Under the pieces are notes generated by a model. That model worked only from the letters and a program-made list of their open reading frames with translations. It ran no database searches and was not told the origin of the DNA. Both the position numbers and the translations under genes were made by a program. Below are positions 24,483 through 33,315 of a stretch of DNA of 64,000 bases, piece by piece. Within the stretch, counting starts at the first letter, position 1, and the number at the start of each line of letters is the position of its first letter. The stretch is from Vibrio xiamenensis (GTDB lineage Bacteria; Pseudomonadota; Gammaproteobacteria; Enterobacterales; Vibrionaceae), in contig NZ_FNDD01000010.1 of the NCBI RefSeq assembly GCF_900100015.1, positions 62,001 to 126,000 on the forward strand. Reading direction: 5' to 3'.

Positions 24483-25781
24483 TTACATTAATAACAAAAC
24501 TTTACTTTTCTTTACCCTATTCATGAAGTAATAACTAGAATATATAACGGAGGGAATGAACATTATAATGGAGGCAGTAAACATTCCATTAATACCCAAG
24601 AATGGAGTAGCATAAAACATTAGCGGTATAAAAATTGCATTATATAAAGACAAAAGTATGAATGGCTCTATCTTGTAGGCTCTAACAAAATTATTAAACC
24701 CAGTCATAACCATAACTAAACCGTAGAATAAGAAAATCGATAGCAAGTCAAAACTTTCCAAAGTGTTATCGAACAAGTAAAAAGATGGAAATAGACACTT
24801 AATAACAAAAATTCCACTGTATCCAATCATCAAGATAGAAAAAGCCAGAGCAAAATACCGCTGAAACAAGCGATAGGCTGAAGAAAAATCATCATGTGCT
24901 AAGTAGTTTGCAATCATGGTTCTCTGGTTGATCAAAAACGAATTAGCGACGTCGTACCCGCCTTTTGCCAACGCAATCGACAATCCTATCTTCCCAGCCA
25001 TTTCAGCACCATAAAGTTTGAAACTAAGTAATGTGAAACCATTCCAGAAAAAATACCCCAAAAACCAAACCAAACTCGTTCTTCCCATCAATGGAAAAAT
25101 ACGCTTCACTTCAATTTTGAATGAGTAATTGATAGGACTAAGACAAATATCACGTGAATAGTGAGCCCTATATTTACTGGCAAATAAGACAAAAACTATG
25201 ACATAGACACACTGACTTATCCCTAAAGACATCAAGTCAAAACCCAGATAAATCGATGTCCATAACGTTAAGGACATAAATAATGATGAAAAAAAGCGAG
25301 TTTTATTCAGTAGAACTTGTCGTTGCATCCCATCGAGATAGCTGTCGATGATATTAACAATAAATCTTAGACTAGTAGATAAAATTAAAAGCAGGTATGC
25401 ACTTTGCCAGTCTACTTCTCCAGAATAGTCGAAGAAATATAGAAATCCGACAGGAACTAGTATTATGAAATAACTTATTGCTATTCCAGAATACCATTGA
25501 ATGGAAAAACGTAATAAACGTCCACAACGCAGTTTAGTCTCAGAACTTAGCTGCCCATTATAGTCATATTTACAATCATGACTATAATATTGTTTTAAGA
25601 CAAAACTAACACCAACCTCAAAAAGTTGGGACATGGATATAAAACTAAAGAATGTATAATAAAAACCCATCTCTTCTGCATTTAGAGTAGAAGTGACAAG
25701 TAATATTGTTATCGGTCCTCCAAGGACTCGAATTAATGAGGTAAAGAACGACAATACCGCGACACTACGCGCTTTAGTCAT
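24483..25781 (-). CDS. Polysaccharide flippase-like membrane protein (Wzx type)
   Basis: This 432-residue protein has about twelve hydrophobic segments and the overall look of the MATE/MVF-type polysaccharide transporters that flip lipid-linked sugar repeats across the inner membrane. The early segment SFFTSLIRVLGGPITILLVTSTLNAEEMGFYYTF is typical of Wzx. It is strongly AT-rich with many Phe, Tyr and Ile residues, as usual for such genes. It lies at the end of the glycosyltransferase cluster. The substrate sugar cannot be read from it. Confidence 0.82.
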   Translation of the reverse strand: MTKARSVAVLSFFTSLIRVLGGPITILLVTSTLNAEEMGFYYTFFSFISMSQLFEVGVSFVLKQYYSHDCKYDYNGQLSSETKLRCGRLLRFSIQWYSGIAISYFIILVPVGFLYFFDYSGEVDWQSAYLLLILSTSLRFIVNIIDSYLDGMQRQVLLNKTRFFSSLFMSLTLWTSIYLGFDLMSLGISQCVYVIVFVLFASKYRAHYSRDICLSPINYSFKIEVKRIFPLMGRTSLVWFLGYFFWNGFTLLSFKLYGAEMAGKIGLSIALAKGGYDVANSFLINQRTMIANYLAHDDFSSAYRLFQRYFALAFSILMIGYSGIFVIKCLFPSFYLFDNTLESFDLLSIFLFYGLVMVMTGFNNFVRAYKIEPFILLSLYNAIFIPLMFYATPFLGINGMFTASIIMFIPSVIYSSYYFMNRVKKSKVLLLM

Positions 25782-25858
25782 GGCGAATACCTGATATATA
25801 TTTCTTTACCGAAACAGCAATTTAAACCAAGTGAATTACATTTCGTAAAAAATGATAA

Positions 25859-26533
25859 TTAGTAATATAATTCTACAAATTCTTTCATGCAGAACGAAAT
25901 TTTTTTATGGCTAAATGCATAGATTTGGCAGGCTTTTTTTCTAAGCTCCTGATTATCCAGTTGGGATCCTATCAACTCATAATAAATGCCATATTTCTTC
26001 GTATCATACAAATATGCTATGGCTTGCTTACGCTCCGAGACTGACAGTTGCTCCCAAAAGCTTAAGTAGTACTTCAAGCTATCAAAAATAGTGCTGCGTT
26101 CAAAAGGCTCTGTGGACTGCAATTTAGCAATGTAACGCCCAATGACTTGAGCATTGGCACCAAGATTCCAGTATGCATTCGCGAGTTGTCGATAAGGCTC
26201 TCCATCCATCGGTTTGCGCTGTGAAGCCTGATTAGCTAATGCGATAGCAGACTCAAACCACGGTTGATAATCCTGCTTCACGGCCCCCTGTTGCTTCAGT
26301 TGGTAACCTTTTCTCGCCAAAGAACTTGCTTGATAAGTGAGAAGATCCGGGCTGTCAGAACTCCGCTGCTCGTTGGGCATTTCTTTGGCAATAGGGGTAT
26401 CTAAGCGATATTCCAGTAGACACAAATCAAGGTTGAATTGATTGACGACACTCAATATGTACGCGAGAAATAAGCAGCTCACGGCTAACCAACTTAGTTT
26501 TGATACTATCGAATTGGGAAGCGATGTCGTCAT
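25859..26533 (-). CDS. VpsP-like exopolysaccharide locus protein
   Basis: This 224-residue protein has one N-terminal membrane helix (about 13-33) and a soluble, helical remainder facing the periplasm. It includes TPR-like helices (WFESAIALANQASQRKPMDGEPYRQLANAYWNLG). It resembles VpsP, a conserved component of unknown function in Vibrio polysaccharide loci; the resemblance is from memory and of moderate certainty. It sits between the Alg13-like transferase and the flippase. A role in assembling or regulating the polymerisation complex is an inference. Confidence 0.6.
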   Translation of the reverse strand: MTTSLPNSIVSKLSWLAVSCLFLAYILSVVNQFNLDLCLLEYRLDTPIAKEMPNEQRSSDSPDLLTYQASSLARKGYQLKQQGAVKQDYQPWFESAIALANQASQRKPMDGEPYRQLANAYWNLGANAQVIGRYIAKLQSTEPFERSTIFDSLKYYLSFWEQLSVSERKQAIAYLYDTKKYGIYYELIGSQLDNQELRKKACQIYAFSHKKISFCMKEFVELYY

Positions 26534-26542
26534 ACCGTTACC

Positions 26543-27013
26543 TTAAATGCAATACTCGCGTATTTTGTTAACCAAACGAGCCCGCTCCGGTGATTCTATG
26601 CCTTGTGGCTCTTCAAGCGTACCTAACCGAGACAACACTTCACGCAATTCCTCTTCAGTACTCGCAACATGAACCCCTTGAATCTTAGAAAATGACTCCA
26701 AGGTGTCTACTTGGTGATCATTACGGTGCTCACCAAATTTGCTCAAACGTGGGAAAATTACAATCGGCTTTTTCAACTTAAGCGCATTGATGATCGACCC
26801 CATTCCCGCATGTGACACGATCACGTCTGCATCATGAAAAATTTGATTTAGTTCATCCGGTGGGTAAAAATCCTGTGCTTTCATATTTTTACATTGGTAT
26901 TCGTTTTTGCCGACTTGGGCCATAAACTCTAAGTCGCTATTTTTAGCAAACTCATCCACCACCTTTACCATGCGGTCAAACGGTAACTGAGTACCGACGG
27001 TCAAAAAAATCAT
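26543..27013 (-). CDS. Alg13-like glycosyltransferase subunit (PssE/EpsF type)
   Basis: This 156-residue protein has the C-terminal GT-B half-domain of an Alg13/MurG-type transferase. It starts with IFLTVGTQLPFDRMV, and the nucleotide-sugar binding region reads DVIVSHAGMGSIINALKLKKPIVIFPR followed by EHRNDHQ. It acts only with a membrane partner, encoded just upstream and overlapping by four bases (ATGA). Such pairs add the second sugar to a lipid-linked repeat. The sugar is unknown. Confidence 0.88.
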   Translation of the reverse strand: MIFLTVGTQLPFDRMVKVVDEFAKNSDLEFMAQVGKNEYQCKNMKAQDFYPPDELNQIFHDADVIVSHAGMGSIINALKLKKPIVIFPRLSKFGEHRNDHQVDTLESFSKIQGVHVASTEEELREVLSRLGTLEEPQGIESPERARLVNKIREYCI

Positions 27014-27465
27014 AACAATTTCCCGTGATATTCACTATTTGAAGACTTAGCCACACTCTCCCACTGGGAAAACACTTTAATGCCAAACGCTTTAGCGATT
27101 TTTCCAGACAATGAAATGTATTGAGAGTTCGCAATGCTATCAATCCAGATTGATTTAATCCCGAAAAAGCGACCAACGATCGCCATAATCAAACCAGGGG
27201 CAGCGCCAGTTGTAACAATCAGTTTTGGCTTATTCTTTTTCAAAATCTGATAAGACTCACGAATCACTTTAAACATGACATGAGCGTTATCACGGCTGAA
27301 ATCCGACACCTGAAAATACTCATCACCATACATAAATGAAGGTTTTTCATCATAGGTACTGACAATCATGACATGCATATCTTGCAAACATTCTGCCACT
27401 AAGCTCAACTCTACAAAGTGACCACCAGGAGATGCCACTAACATGATTTTGTTTTTATCAGTCAT
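27010..27465 (-). CDS. Alg14-like glycosyltransferase membrane subunit (PssD/EpsE type)
   Basis: This 151-residue acceptor-side partner of the Alg13-like protein starts with KIMLVASPGGHFVELSLV, the hallmark Gly-Gly-His of Alg14. It continues with a Rossmann half-domain, LIVTTGAAPGLIMAIVGRFFGIKSIWIDS. It anchors the catalytic partner at the membrane. Translational overlap with its partner indicates balanced production. Confidence 0.88.
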   Translation of the reverse strand: MTDKNKIMLVASPGGHFVELSLVAECLQDMHVMIVSTYDEKPSFMYGDEYFQVSDFSRDNAHVMFKVIRESYQILKKNKPKLIVTTGAAPGLIMAIVGRFFGIKSIWIDSIANSQYISLSGKIAKAFGIKVFSQWESVAKSSNSEYHGKLL

Positions 27466-27492
27466 AAATACGTCTTCAAATAATCCGCTCGG

Positions 27493-28293
27493 TTACGATG
27501 CACTAAAGAACATTTTTGGCGACATACCGTATTTCAGCATGTAGTAAATACCGACGAGGAATTTACGGAAACAGAAAACAGCAAACATCGGATGCTTAAA
27601 CGCGTTCTTTTTAAGCGCCTTAAAACCACCTTGGAAATAACGAGGTTTATCCCCCATATTCTCTTCTTGGTGCCAGACGATCGCAGTGCGCAAGTAAAGG
27701 GATTTGCGAGAATTAACAAAACAGCGCATAACAAAGTCGACATCTTCTCCACCATTATTGATAGAGCCGATACCCAATTTTTCATCAAAAAATTCTTTGT
27801 TATCGAGCGCGCATTTACGCACGAACATAGTATTAGATGTCGCAGTATTAATCAGTTCTTTGACTGCCATAGGTTCAGGATTCATTGAGTCATCAAACTC
27901 TGAAGGGCTTTCTGAAGATAGACAAACAAACAGATCTAATTGACTATCTTGCTCAAACATACGATAAATTTTGTCTAGGTTTTGACCTGGGTACCAACAG
28001 TCATCATCAGGGAAAGCAATAATTTCCGCTTCATCTAACATACCCTGCTTTTTTGCATATTCGTACATAATATTGCGAGCGCGTGACAGCGATACCATCG
28101 GCTCAGTAAAAATAACGTCGGCTTTTTGCTTCACGTATTCAATTTCTTTTTCGTAACCAGTGTAATCGGTTTGAACCAGTACGATATGCGAATAATTTGA
28201 TTGACTGTTGTCGTAAGAATCAACCATTCTCATCAAATCACTGACATTTTCTGGATTGACGATACATGTAGTCATCATTAATAACTTTTTCAT
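27493..28293 (-). CDS. GT-A fold glycosyltransferase
   Basis: This 266-residue protein looks like a family-2-type glycosyltransferase. It has the metal-binding DDD motif in IIAFPDDDCWYPG near residue 95 and a second acidic site in NNGGEDVDFVMRC near 193. The N-terminus reads LLMMTTCIVNPENVSDLMRMV. The SLSRARNIMYEYAKKQG segment is typical of transferases that act on polysaccharide repeats. It is soluble, with an aromatic, possibly membrane-associated C-terminus. It lies five bases after the preceding transferase gene, within one operon. The sugar is unknown. Confidence 0.85.
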   Translation of the reverse strand: MKKLLMMTTCIVNPENVSDLMRMVDSYDNSQSNYSHIVLVQTDYTGYEKEIEYVKQKADVIFTEPMVSLSRARNIMYEYAKKQGMLDEAEIIAFPDDDCWYPGQNLDKIYRMFEQDSQLDLFVCLSSESPSEFDDSMNPEPMAVKELINTATSNTMFVRKCALDNKEFFDEKLGIGSINNGGEDVDFVMRCFVNSRKSLYLRTAIVWHQEENMGDKPRYFQGGFKALKKNAFKHPMFAVFCFRKFLVGIYYMLKYGMSPKMFFSAS

Positions 28294-28298
28294 AATAC

Positions 28299-29165
28299 TT
28301 ACATACCTTTATTATTCTTTAAGTAATATTTAGACATTCTCAAAACAACATATAAACTTTGACTTTTGCATGCATCAACAAGTAGTGTAATTGGGTTAAT
28401 CGAACGCGCGTTATAGCCATATGCTTGGCATTTAAGACGATATTCATTTTTGCCATTCAAAGCGTGCTTAGCCTTGATATAGTTAAATGAATTTAAGTGT
28501 TTATCGACATTCACACTGCTAATCCGCTCATGTGGATGACTTTTATCAAAGATATAGGTGTACTTCTCTATATTCTGGAAACATTTATTTTTGTTTACTG
28601 AGAGAATATGCATCCAAAGTTCAAGGTCTTGCCAAGACTTCAGTTTTTCATCGTATTCAACACCATCGGAAAACAATGAACGTTCAGCAAAAATCTGGTT
28701 ACCTACATCGTTTCTTAGACACAGGCAATCAAAATCAACAGACTTAGGACAAGAGAGTGACTCCATATCATGCTCACTCTTTTTGATTTTTACGTTATCA
28801 AACAGAGCAATAGCATTTGGGCTTTTCGTTTCCCATGCAGTTAAAAAGCTTTCTAAACGATTAGGTAAAAAGTAATCATCATCATCTAAACCTGTAACAA
28901 AGCGCCCTGTCGCATTTCTAATCGCCAAGTTACGGTTATAGCATGCGCCTTGGTTTTCACTATTGCGGAAATACTTTAGCTGTGGGTAAATGGCCATCAG
29001 TTCCGCCATTACTTGAGGAGTATCATCCGGTGAATTATCGTCAACGACGATAATTTCAACGTCCTTTACCGTCTGCTCAAGCACAGAGTTAATAGCTCTT
29101 TTTAATAAATCTGATCGGTTATACGTGGGTATATACACCGATACGATTGGACTGTTTTGGGTCAT
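28299..29165 (-). CDS. Family 2 glycosyltransferase
   Basis: This 288-residue enzyme has a classical GT2 N-terminus: VSVYIPTYNRSDLLKRAINSV, then VEIIVVDDNSPDDT, QGACYNRNLAI and the catalytic metal motif GLDDDDYFLP near residue 97. It should add a sugar from a nucleotide donor to the lipid-linked repeat on the cytoplasmic face. Its start overlaps the end of the polymerase-like gene by 47 bases, an unusually long overlap but supported by both frames being well formed. Confidence 0.9.
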   Translation of the reverse strand: MTQNSPIVSVYIPTYNRSDLLKRAINSVLEQTVKDVEIIVVDDNSPDDTPQVMAELMAIYPQLKYFRNSENQGACYNRNLAIRNATGRFVTGLDDDDYFLPNRLESFLTAWETKSPNAIALFDNVKIKKSEHDMESLSCPKSVDFDCLCLRNDVGNQIFAERSLFSDGVEYDEKLKSWQDLELWMHILSVNKNKCFQNIEKYTYIFDKSHPHERISSVNVDKHLNSFNYIKAKHALNGKNEYRLKCQAYGYNARSINPITLLVDACKSQSLYVVLRMSKYYLKNNKGM

Positions 29166-30339
29166 TTCTTATTTTCATGCCTTCTGCTGTTAATATAAAC
29201 TTCAATAAAAGTGCCAACGGTACATATGACTGGATCGTACTAAACGTATTATCAAAAATAGTTACAACCATAAAACCTAAAAACGCGAGAATTAGAAACC
29301 ATCGAGTTTGTCTTGTCGCATGTTTGAATATATATTTAAAAACTAAAAATATATTCAAGAAAAACAATGTAACACCAAAATACCCTAACTCTAGAAACAC
29401 ACGAATAAATTCGTTATGAGGTGCGACAAATAAGTAAAGGTTAAATTCACGAACACCTTGAGTGATATTGGTAGTAGAACCTAAGCCGCCACCGAACAAG
29501 TTTAAACCTTGAACTTGTGCCAAAAAGTATTCCCAAGCGACATCACGTCCCGACAAGTTAAATGAACCTTCCGCGTTAAATGTCTCCATTTCTGTTCGCG
29601 CAATCATCGCAGATATAAACTTGATTAATACCAAGATAATCACCGGCATTAAAAACCACAGCTTCTGTCGAAAAGCGGGACGCTTAAAGAACTTCAATAA
29701 CATTAAAGAAGGAATCAATGCCGCTATTAGTGGTCCTCGACTACCTGATAATAACAACAGTAGCAAAGAACCACCGTAGAGAAGAAAGCTGAATCTATCT
29801 TTATTCAGACAGTGATAACAAGCCAGCACTACAGCATAATAAGTTATAAAGGCGTAGTGAGCACTGGCAATACCAGCTCCGAAACGACCTGGTTGGCCTA
29901 AACTGAAACCAAATACCTTACTCAGAACCAATGAAATAGGTACCATAATCATAGGAAGAAGAATATAGGCCGTAGATACGGAGCGAATATAGCTTTTGAA
30001 ATCTACAGTTAATATCAGAAAGAACAGTGAGCCGCCTATAACAGCTTTAATAAATTCTGAAAAGCTTAGACCTACATAGTATTGGTCTCTTAAAAAATAA
30101 CAGGTAAAGACAAGAACGAGATAAAAATAAAAGTTTTTTACAAATCGTTTATCCGGTCCTAATAATCCTATCAATCCGACACAAGAGCCTAAGACAATAA
30201 TTTTTTGGAGCAGGAATGCACTTGGAACTAATCTAGAACTAAAGCCCATGCACAAAAAAAGCACGCACAAAGCTAAGCCCACATTCACTTTGTATTTTCT
30301 AAAATCTCTTACATTATCTATATACATTCTATTGACCAA
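29119..30339 (-). CDS. O-antigen polymerase/ligase family protein (Wzy-like)
   Basis: This 406-residue membrane protein has about eleven hydrophobic segments and the Wzy_C-type loop near GLNLFGGGLGSTTNITQGV...YLFVAPHNEFIRVFLELGYFG, in which the PHNEFIR motif is the family mark. It is the likely polymerase of the exopolysaccharide repeat, since it lies in the core cluster beside the kinase. ATGs at 30339 and 30327 are both possible starts. A hairpin separates it from the kinase gene, so expression could differ. A second family member is encoded at 14180-15598. Confidence 0.85.
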   Translation of the reverse strand: MVNRMYIDNVRDFRKYKVNVGLALCVLFLCMGFSSRLVPSAFLLQKIIVLGSCVGLIGLLGPDKRFVKNFYFYLVLVFTCYFLRDQYYVGLSFSEFIKAVIGGSLFFLILTVDFKSYIRSVSTAYILLPMIMVPISLVLSKVFGFSLGQPGRFGAGIASAHYAFITYYAVVLACYHCLNKDRFSFLLYGGSLLLLLLSGSRGPLIAALIPSLMLLKFFKRPAFRQKLWFLMPVIILVLIKFISAMIARTEMETFNAEGSFNLSGRDVAWEYFLAQVQGLNLFGGGLGSTTNITQGVREFNLYLFVAPHNEFIRVFLELGYFGVTLFFLNIFLVFKYIFKHATRQTRWFLILAFLGFMVVTIFDNTFSTIQSYVPLALLLKFILTAEGMKIRNDPKQSNRIGVYTHV

Positions 30340-30418
30340 GAAATATCGTGAATAGACATATCCAATGCTTTCAATACGTAGTCATACGAAAGAAAATCAA
30401 ATATCGTAAAAATAATAA

Positions 30419-30448
30419 AAGACACACTGCTTTATGGCAGTGTATCTT
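30419..30448 (-). promoter_or_regulatory. Intra-operon hairpin between the kinase and polymerase genes
   Basis: The stem AAGA-ACACTGC / GCAGTGT-TCTT (30419-30430 with 30437-30448, one mismatch) is followed on the - strand by TTTTATTATTTTT. It looks like a partial terminator inside the operon and could lower expression of the downstream transferase genes. Confidence 0.55.
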
Positions 30449-30462
30449 AGTTGCCTATTTAC

Positions 30463-32655
30463 CTATACCGTGCCAAGTTTGTCATTTTTAGCATCGTAGC
30501 TGCCATAAACATATTCGTTTGCCATAGCACTGCTTTTCAGCTGATTAATGATCACGCCGTCAATCGACACTTCATGACTGATAAAGCGCGCCATCGTATT
30601 TTTCAATGTAGCGAAACGAGTACTGTCCGCTTTAGCAACAATCGCAATATGACCAATCGCTTTACTCACAATCAAGCTATCGTTAACTAGCAATGTTGGC
30701 GGTGTATCAATAACGATTCGATCATATTGAGCAACCAACGTATCCAATAAGTTTTTGAACGCTTTCGAGCTCAGCAGTTCTTGAGGATTTGGCGTTAGCA
30801 TACCAGCAGGCAAAATGTTCAAACCTGATGGTTTGTCCTTAATAATGCACTGGTTTAGATCTGCTCCCATCAGAATATGGTTAGTAATACCTTGCTGATA
30901 TTTCGAGAAACCAAAGCGCTCAGCAACTGCAGGTTTACGTAAGTCACAATCAATCAGTAGTACATTTTCCATTTGAGCAAAAGCTTGTGCCACATTAATT
31001 GCAGTGGTTGTTTTACCTTCACCTTGCAGCGATGACGTAATTGCTAATGTCTTACGACCATTTTGCATTGAAGATAGTGTGAGGGCTGTTCTTACCGCAC
31101 GAATTGATTCACCAAATTGTGGCTCTTTGTTATCAAAAAACACATCGCTGGTGATCTTACCTTTGTTCTTAAGCTGTGGAATCGCACCTAGTGGCACTAG
31201 TCCCATACGCTCTTCGAATTGTTTCACTGAGGTAATGGTATTTCGCAAAATGTCGATCAAAATGATCACAGCAATAGCAAAGAATAACGCTCCCATGAAT
31301 GCTGCTACTAGCATCATTTTCTTATTAGGCTTAGAAGCCTTTTGTGGAATTTCAGCCTTATCCGTAAAGCGTGCGTATTCGGTTTTATAATCGCTTGTTG
31401 CTGCTGTTTCTTTGTAACGATTTAGGAAAACATTAAGAATATTACGGTTGGTATCAACCTCACGACTTAGAGATTGGTATTCACGCTTCTTAACCGAGAT
31501 ATCCTGGAATTCAGCAACTTTGTTATTTAGTTCTTCTGCAATTAGTTTTTCTTGATTTTGAGTTGACTCAAGTTCTTTCTTAACACCGTTGATTAACTGT
31601 GAGATCAGCTGATTTAATTCATTACGTGCGCTATCGCGTTTTGCAATAGCCGCTTGCATACGCTCGTGTTTAGGACCGTAACGTTTAGCTAGCTCGTTGA
31701 CCTCTTTTTGTGACTCTGCGAGTACGTTACGCAAAGAGATAACTTGAGGGTGCTTAGAAATTTCAGGAATAGTCACGAGACTATTCGCATCACGAGCACT
31801 CAAGGTTTGATAAGCAGACTGAAGCTCAATGCGACGATCGCGAATTTGATTTAGACGAATCGTGAGTTCACTGATCAAAGAGCTGGTTTGGCTATCAATA
31901 CCACTGTCGTCGATCAATTTTTCTTTACGTAGAAAATCAGTCAGTTTGTCTTCTGACTGTTTAAGTTCGTCTTTCAACGTTTGTAAACGACTCGAGATCC
32001 AGCTTGATGCTTGTTGGGTTGCATCTAAACGCGCGTCCATATTGGAAGCAATAAAAGCTTCACCAACAGTATTAGCAATAGTGGCCGCCAGTTCTGGGTC
32101 TTTGGAAGTGAAGTTCACATTCACCAACTGAGTCCCGTCGATAGCGGTAACATCCAATTTTGACAAGAAGGTACTAATGATTCCTTGGCGAATGCGCTCT
32201 TGGCGTGCCTCGTCAGAGGCGGCTTCTTTCTTACTTGATAGCAAAGAAATCAAACTGTTAAAACCAGATTTAATGCCTGCGATAATGCCAGTTTTCTCGA
32301 CCAATGAGCTATTAAACTCAGGGTTTTGCTCTAAGTGCAATCGATCGATTACGCGCTGAGCAACTTGACGACTCTTCATAATTTCAATTTGAGTCGCAAA
32401 ATAACCTTTCTGAGTGGTATCAATACCCACCACATCTTCAAAAGAAACAGCACTTTTTACTTGCGGCTCAATTAATAAGGTGGCGGTCGCCGTATATTTG
32501 GGGGTTAGCGAAAAAACGAATAACGCAGTAACGATAGTAACTAGTAATGTAAATAGCGATATTTTAAGCCAATTACGTTTGACCAAAGTGATATATTTAC
32601 CTACATCGATCACTTTTTCTTCGTTTTGAGGAATACTGTTGTCTAAGCCATGCAT
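30463..32655 (-). CDS. Polysaccharide co-polymerase and tyrosine autokinase (Wzc/BY-kinase)
   Basis: This 730-residue inner-membrane protein has a Wzz-type chain-length domain between two membrane helices (about 35-55 and 445-465). A long periplasmic coiled-coil region lies between them, with a PxxP-like PQKASKPNKK segment before the second helix. The cytoplasmic BY-kinase has Walker A SLQGEGKTTTA near 548, Walker A' LLIDCDLRKP and Walker B IVIDTPPTLLV. The C-terminal tail has only three tyrosines (NEYVYGSYDAK), fewer than in E. coli Wzc. It would control chain length and export with the Wza-like protein. The phosphatase at 13747-14187 is its natural counterpart. Confidence 0.92.
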   Translation of the reverse strand: MHGLDNSIPQNEEKVIDVGKYITLVKRNWLKISLFTLLVTIVTALFVFSLTPKYTATATLLIEPQVKSAVSFEDVVGIDTTQKGYFATQIEIMKSRQVAQRVIDRLHLEQNPEFNSSLVEKTGIIAGIKSGFNSLISLLSSKKEAASDEARQERIRQGIISTFLSKLDVTAIDGTQLVNVNFTSKDPELAATIANTVGEAFIASNMDARLDATQQASSWISSRLQTLKDELKQSEDKLTDFLRKEKLIDDSGIDSQTSSLISELTIRLNQIRDRRIELQSAYQTLSARDANSLVTIPEISKHPQVISLRNVLAESQKEVNELAKRYGPKHERMQAAIAKRDSARNELNQLISQLINGVKKELESTQNQEKLIAEELNNKVAEFQDISVKKREYQSLSREVDTNRNILNVFLNRYKETAATSDYKTEYARFTDKAEIPQKASKPNKKMMLVAAFMGALFFAIAVIILIDILRNTITSVKQFEERMGLVPLGAIPQLKNKGKITSDVFFDNKEPQFGESIRAVRTALTLSSMQNGRKTLAITSSLQGEGKTTTAINVAQAFAQMENVLLIDCDLRKPAVAERFGFSKYQQGITNHILMGADLNQCIIKDKPSGLNILPAGMLTPNPQELLSSKAFKNLLDTLVAQYDRIVIDTPPTLLVNDSLIVSKAIGHIAIVAKADSTRFATLKNTMARFISHEVSIDGVIINQLKSSAMANEYVYGSYDAKNDKLGTV

Positions 32656-32706
32656 TTTATTATCTCAACTTGAATTCTTTTAAAATTTACGTCTGTTTCT
32701 AATTAC

Positions 32707-33288
32707 TTACCAAAATGATGCGACCACGTAGACAGTGTCACCCGGTTCGACCACTTTATAGAGCGGTGTTTCTTGCTCCGTATCCTCATCAAACGCTTTA
32801 GCCAAGTCTTCATTGCTTAGCTGATTATATTTGCTAATATTTTTTGCTTTGACCAAATAAGCATGTGCACTTCGACGGTACTTACTCATTACCCCGCCAG
32901 CCAGAGAAATTGCCTCTTGCACAGTTAATCCTGGCTCATATTCATAACCACCAGGTCGGTTAACCAGTCCGTTGATATAAATATTTCGGTAATGAACAAT
33001 TGTGACGTTAACTTTGGGGTCGATTAAATAGTTACCAGATAGTCCTTGAGTGATTTCTCTTTGAACTTCTTCTAAGGTTTTTCCACCTAACTTAATAACA
33101 CCTAAATATGGGTAATCGATAGTTTCCCTGTTATCAATCTTAAGGTCTGGTATTGTTAAAGAATCTTCCCCATACACCGAAATACTAATAGTATCGCCAG
33201 CTCCTAGACGATATAAATTTTCTGCTGCAATAGCGCCATTCAACAAAATAATATTGATTAGCAAAAACTGAACAATACGCTTTATCAT
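32707..33288 (-). CDS. Short Wza-like polysaccharide export protein
   Basis: This 193-residue exported protein has a signal peptide (to about residue 21, NGAIA-AEN), a polysaccharide-export domain (YRLGAGDTISISVYGEDSLT) and one SLBB domain (NIYINGLVNRPGGYEYEPGLTVQEAISLAGG). It has no lipobox Cys and lacks the extra domains and C-terminal helix that form the outer-membrane pore in E. coli Wza. A short form like this could be a periplasmic ring that works with a separate outer-membrane barrel. The porin-like protein at 15878 is a possible partner, but this is speculation. Confidence 0.88.
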   Translation of the reverse strand: MIKRIVQFLLINIILLNGAIAAENLYRLGAGDTISISVYGEDSLTIPDLKIDNRETIDYPYLGVIKLGGKTLEEVQREITQGLSGNYLIDPKVNVTIVHYRNIYINGLVNRPGGYEYEPGLTVQEAISLAGGVMSKYRRSAHAYLVKAKNISKYNQLSNEDLAKAFDEDTEQETPLYKVVEPGDTVYVVASFW

Positions 33289-33315
33289 TTTTTTAATTAC
33301 CCAAATAGTTGTTAC

